This document shows, in pieces, positions 6,959 through 7,609 of a stretch of 7,609 bases of DNA. The notes beneath the pieces were generated by a model. That model ran no database searches, was not told where the DNA came from, and worked only from the letters and a program-made list of their open reading frames with translations. The translations under genes and the position numbers were made by a program. The number at the start of each line of letters is the position of its first letter. The stretch's first letter is position 1. The stretch is from Nitrospirales bacterium (GTDB lineage Bacteria > Nitrospirota > Nitrospiria > Nitrospirales > UBA8639). Where the stretch lies: positions 1-7,609 of the forward strand of contig BQIY01000093.1 of assembly GCA_021604265.1 (NCBI GenBank), in the 5' to 3' direction.

Positions 6959-7609
6959 TCGGTGCTGGAATTATCCGATGTGAGTAATGGCACGGTGGTC
7001 GCGGATGCGCTCTATGTGGTCCCGCATAATCCGACACCCAACTAGGTCACCTGGACGCCTACGCTGACGACGACCGAGTCGCTGGATGTCTATGCCAAGT
7101 GGACGAGTGATGCGGATCGAGCCGATGACGTGACCTATACCGTGCATCATGTGGGTGGCAGTACGCCAATCACGGTCAACCAACAACAAAACGGCGGAAC
7201 CTGGAATTACCTCGGACAATTTAGTATGGCCCCCTCCAGCAACCATCGGGTTGTTGTTGCCGATAGTAGTACAGGAGTGGTCGTGGCAGATGCTGTGAGA
7301 TTAGTGAGCGCGGGAACGGGTGGCGGGACTGGCCTGTTCTATGTCCATGCCGATCACCTGGGTACGCCGCAGAAGATGACGGATGGGAATCAAGCGCTCG
7401 TCTGGGATGCGGTCTACAAGCCGTTTGGGGAAACGCATGCGATCACGGGAACCGCCAGTAACAATCAGCGATTCCCCGGGCAGTATGCGGATGCGGAAAC
7501 CGGGTTCAGTTATAATTATTTCAGAGATTATGATCCGAGCACCGGACGGTATGTGGAAAGTGATCCGATTGGGTTGTTAGGGGGAGTGAATACGTTTGTA
7601 TATGCACAA
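6959..7609 (+). pseudogene. C-terminal fragment of Rhs/YD-repeat protein with golvesin-C-like modules, interrupted by in-frame TAG, runs off right edge
   Basis: One reading frame (codons from 6959) gives recognisable protein on both sides of a TAG at 7043-7045. Before it, VLELSDVSNGTVVADALYVV matches the end of a golvesin C-terminal-like (beta-sandwich) module. After it, 188 codons stay open to the right edge: a second, nearly whole golvesin-like module (7046-7306: VTWTPTL, VYAKWTS, YTVHHVGGS, VNQQQNGGTWNYLGQF, VVVADAVRLV), a Gly/Thr linker (7313-7333), then the Rhs-associated core (7334-7609: YVHADHLGTPQKMTD, WDAVYKPFGE, RFPGQYADAETGFSYNYFRDYDPSTGRYVESDPIGL). No start codon with a ribosome site precedes it, the usual N-terminal YD repeats are missing, and it begins right after the htrA terminator. 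I read it as a decayed or displaced 3' end of an Rhs gene. The core normally leads into a variable tip (toxin or not), which lies outside. Alternatives: stop-codon readthrough or a sequencing error at 7043-7045. Confidence 0.8.

Noticed and set aside
6869..7045. Open frame from TTG at 6869 running through the terminator into the Rhs segment up to the TAG, with GAGGA upstream
   Set aside because: The first 25 codons are simply the terminator stem read as protein; the strong hairpin with T tract explains that stretch better, and the resulting 58-residue product matches no full domain.
1..7609. CRISPR arrays, tRNA or rRNA genes, insertion sequences
   Set aside because: No regularly spaced repeats, cloverleaf-type sequence, rRNA-like segments, transposase motifs or terminal inverted repeats were seen on either strand.

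Overview
The window suggests a diderm (Gram-negative-type) bacterium of roughly balanced base composition. It carries a periplasmic DegP/DegQ-type protease with a signal anchor, an MscS-type channel and an Rhs fragment. The mix (BT1-like transporter, GH63-like glucosidase, Rhs with golvesin-type domains) would fit Nitrospirota or a similar environmental lineage, but this is a guess; no marker gene fixes the taxonomy.

Layout: (1) 1-1601, minus strand: the first 533 codons of a large cytoplasmic GH63/MGH1-like glycoside hydrolase that runs off the left edge. (2) 1602-1975: a divergent control region with two copies of a near-perfect palindrome spaced 20 bp apart and a good sigma-54-type -24/-12 promoter pointing at the next gene. 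(3) 1976-2890, plus: a short MscS-family channel. (4) 2891-3322: a gap with no convincing gene. (5) 3323-4996, plus: a 557-residue major-facilitator transporter with the BT1 (folate/biopterin transporter) signature. (6) 4997-5316: an intergenic region with stacked inverted repeats and a strong ribosome binding site. (7) 5317-6858, plus: a complete HtrA/Do-family serine protease with two PDZ domains. (8) 6889-6930: a strong intrinsic terminator. (9) about 6959-7609, plus: a start-less C-terminal piece of an Rhs/YD-repeat protein with two golvesin-C-like modules, broken by an in-frame TAG and continuing off the right edge.

How the genes fit together: each of the three complete genes has its own upstream spacer of more than 300 bp, so no multi-gene operon is visible. 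The divergent glucosidase and MscS channel may both serve osmotic adaptation (turnover and release of compatible solutes); this is inferred only from family knowledge and the shared control region. HtrA handles envelope protein quality control. The Rhs fragment looks like a decayed or displaced accessory piece.

I do not see a clearly new defence or mobile system. The most testable novelties are the sigma-54/palindrome control region and the interrupted Rhs-golvesin fragment.
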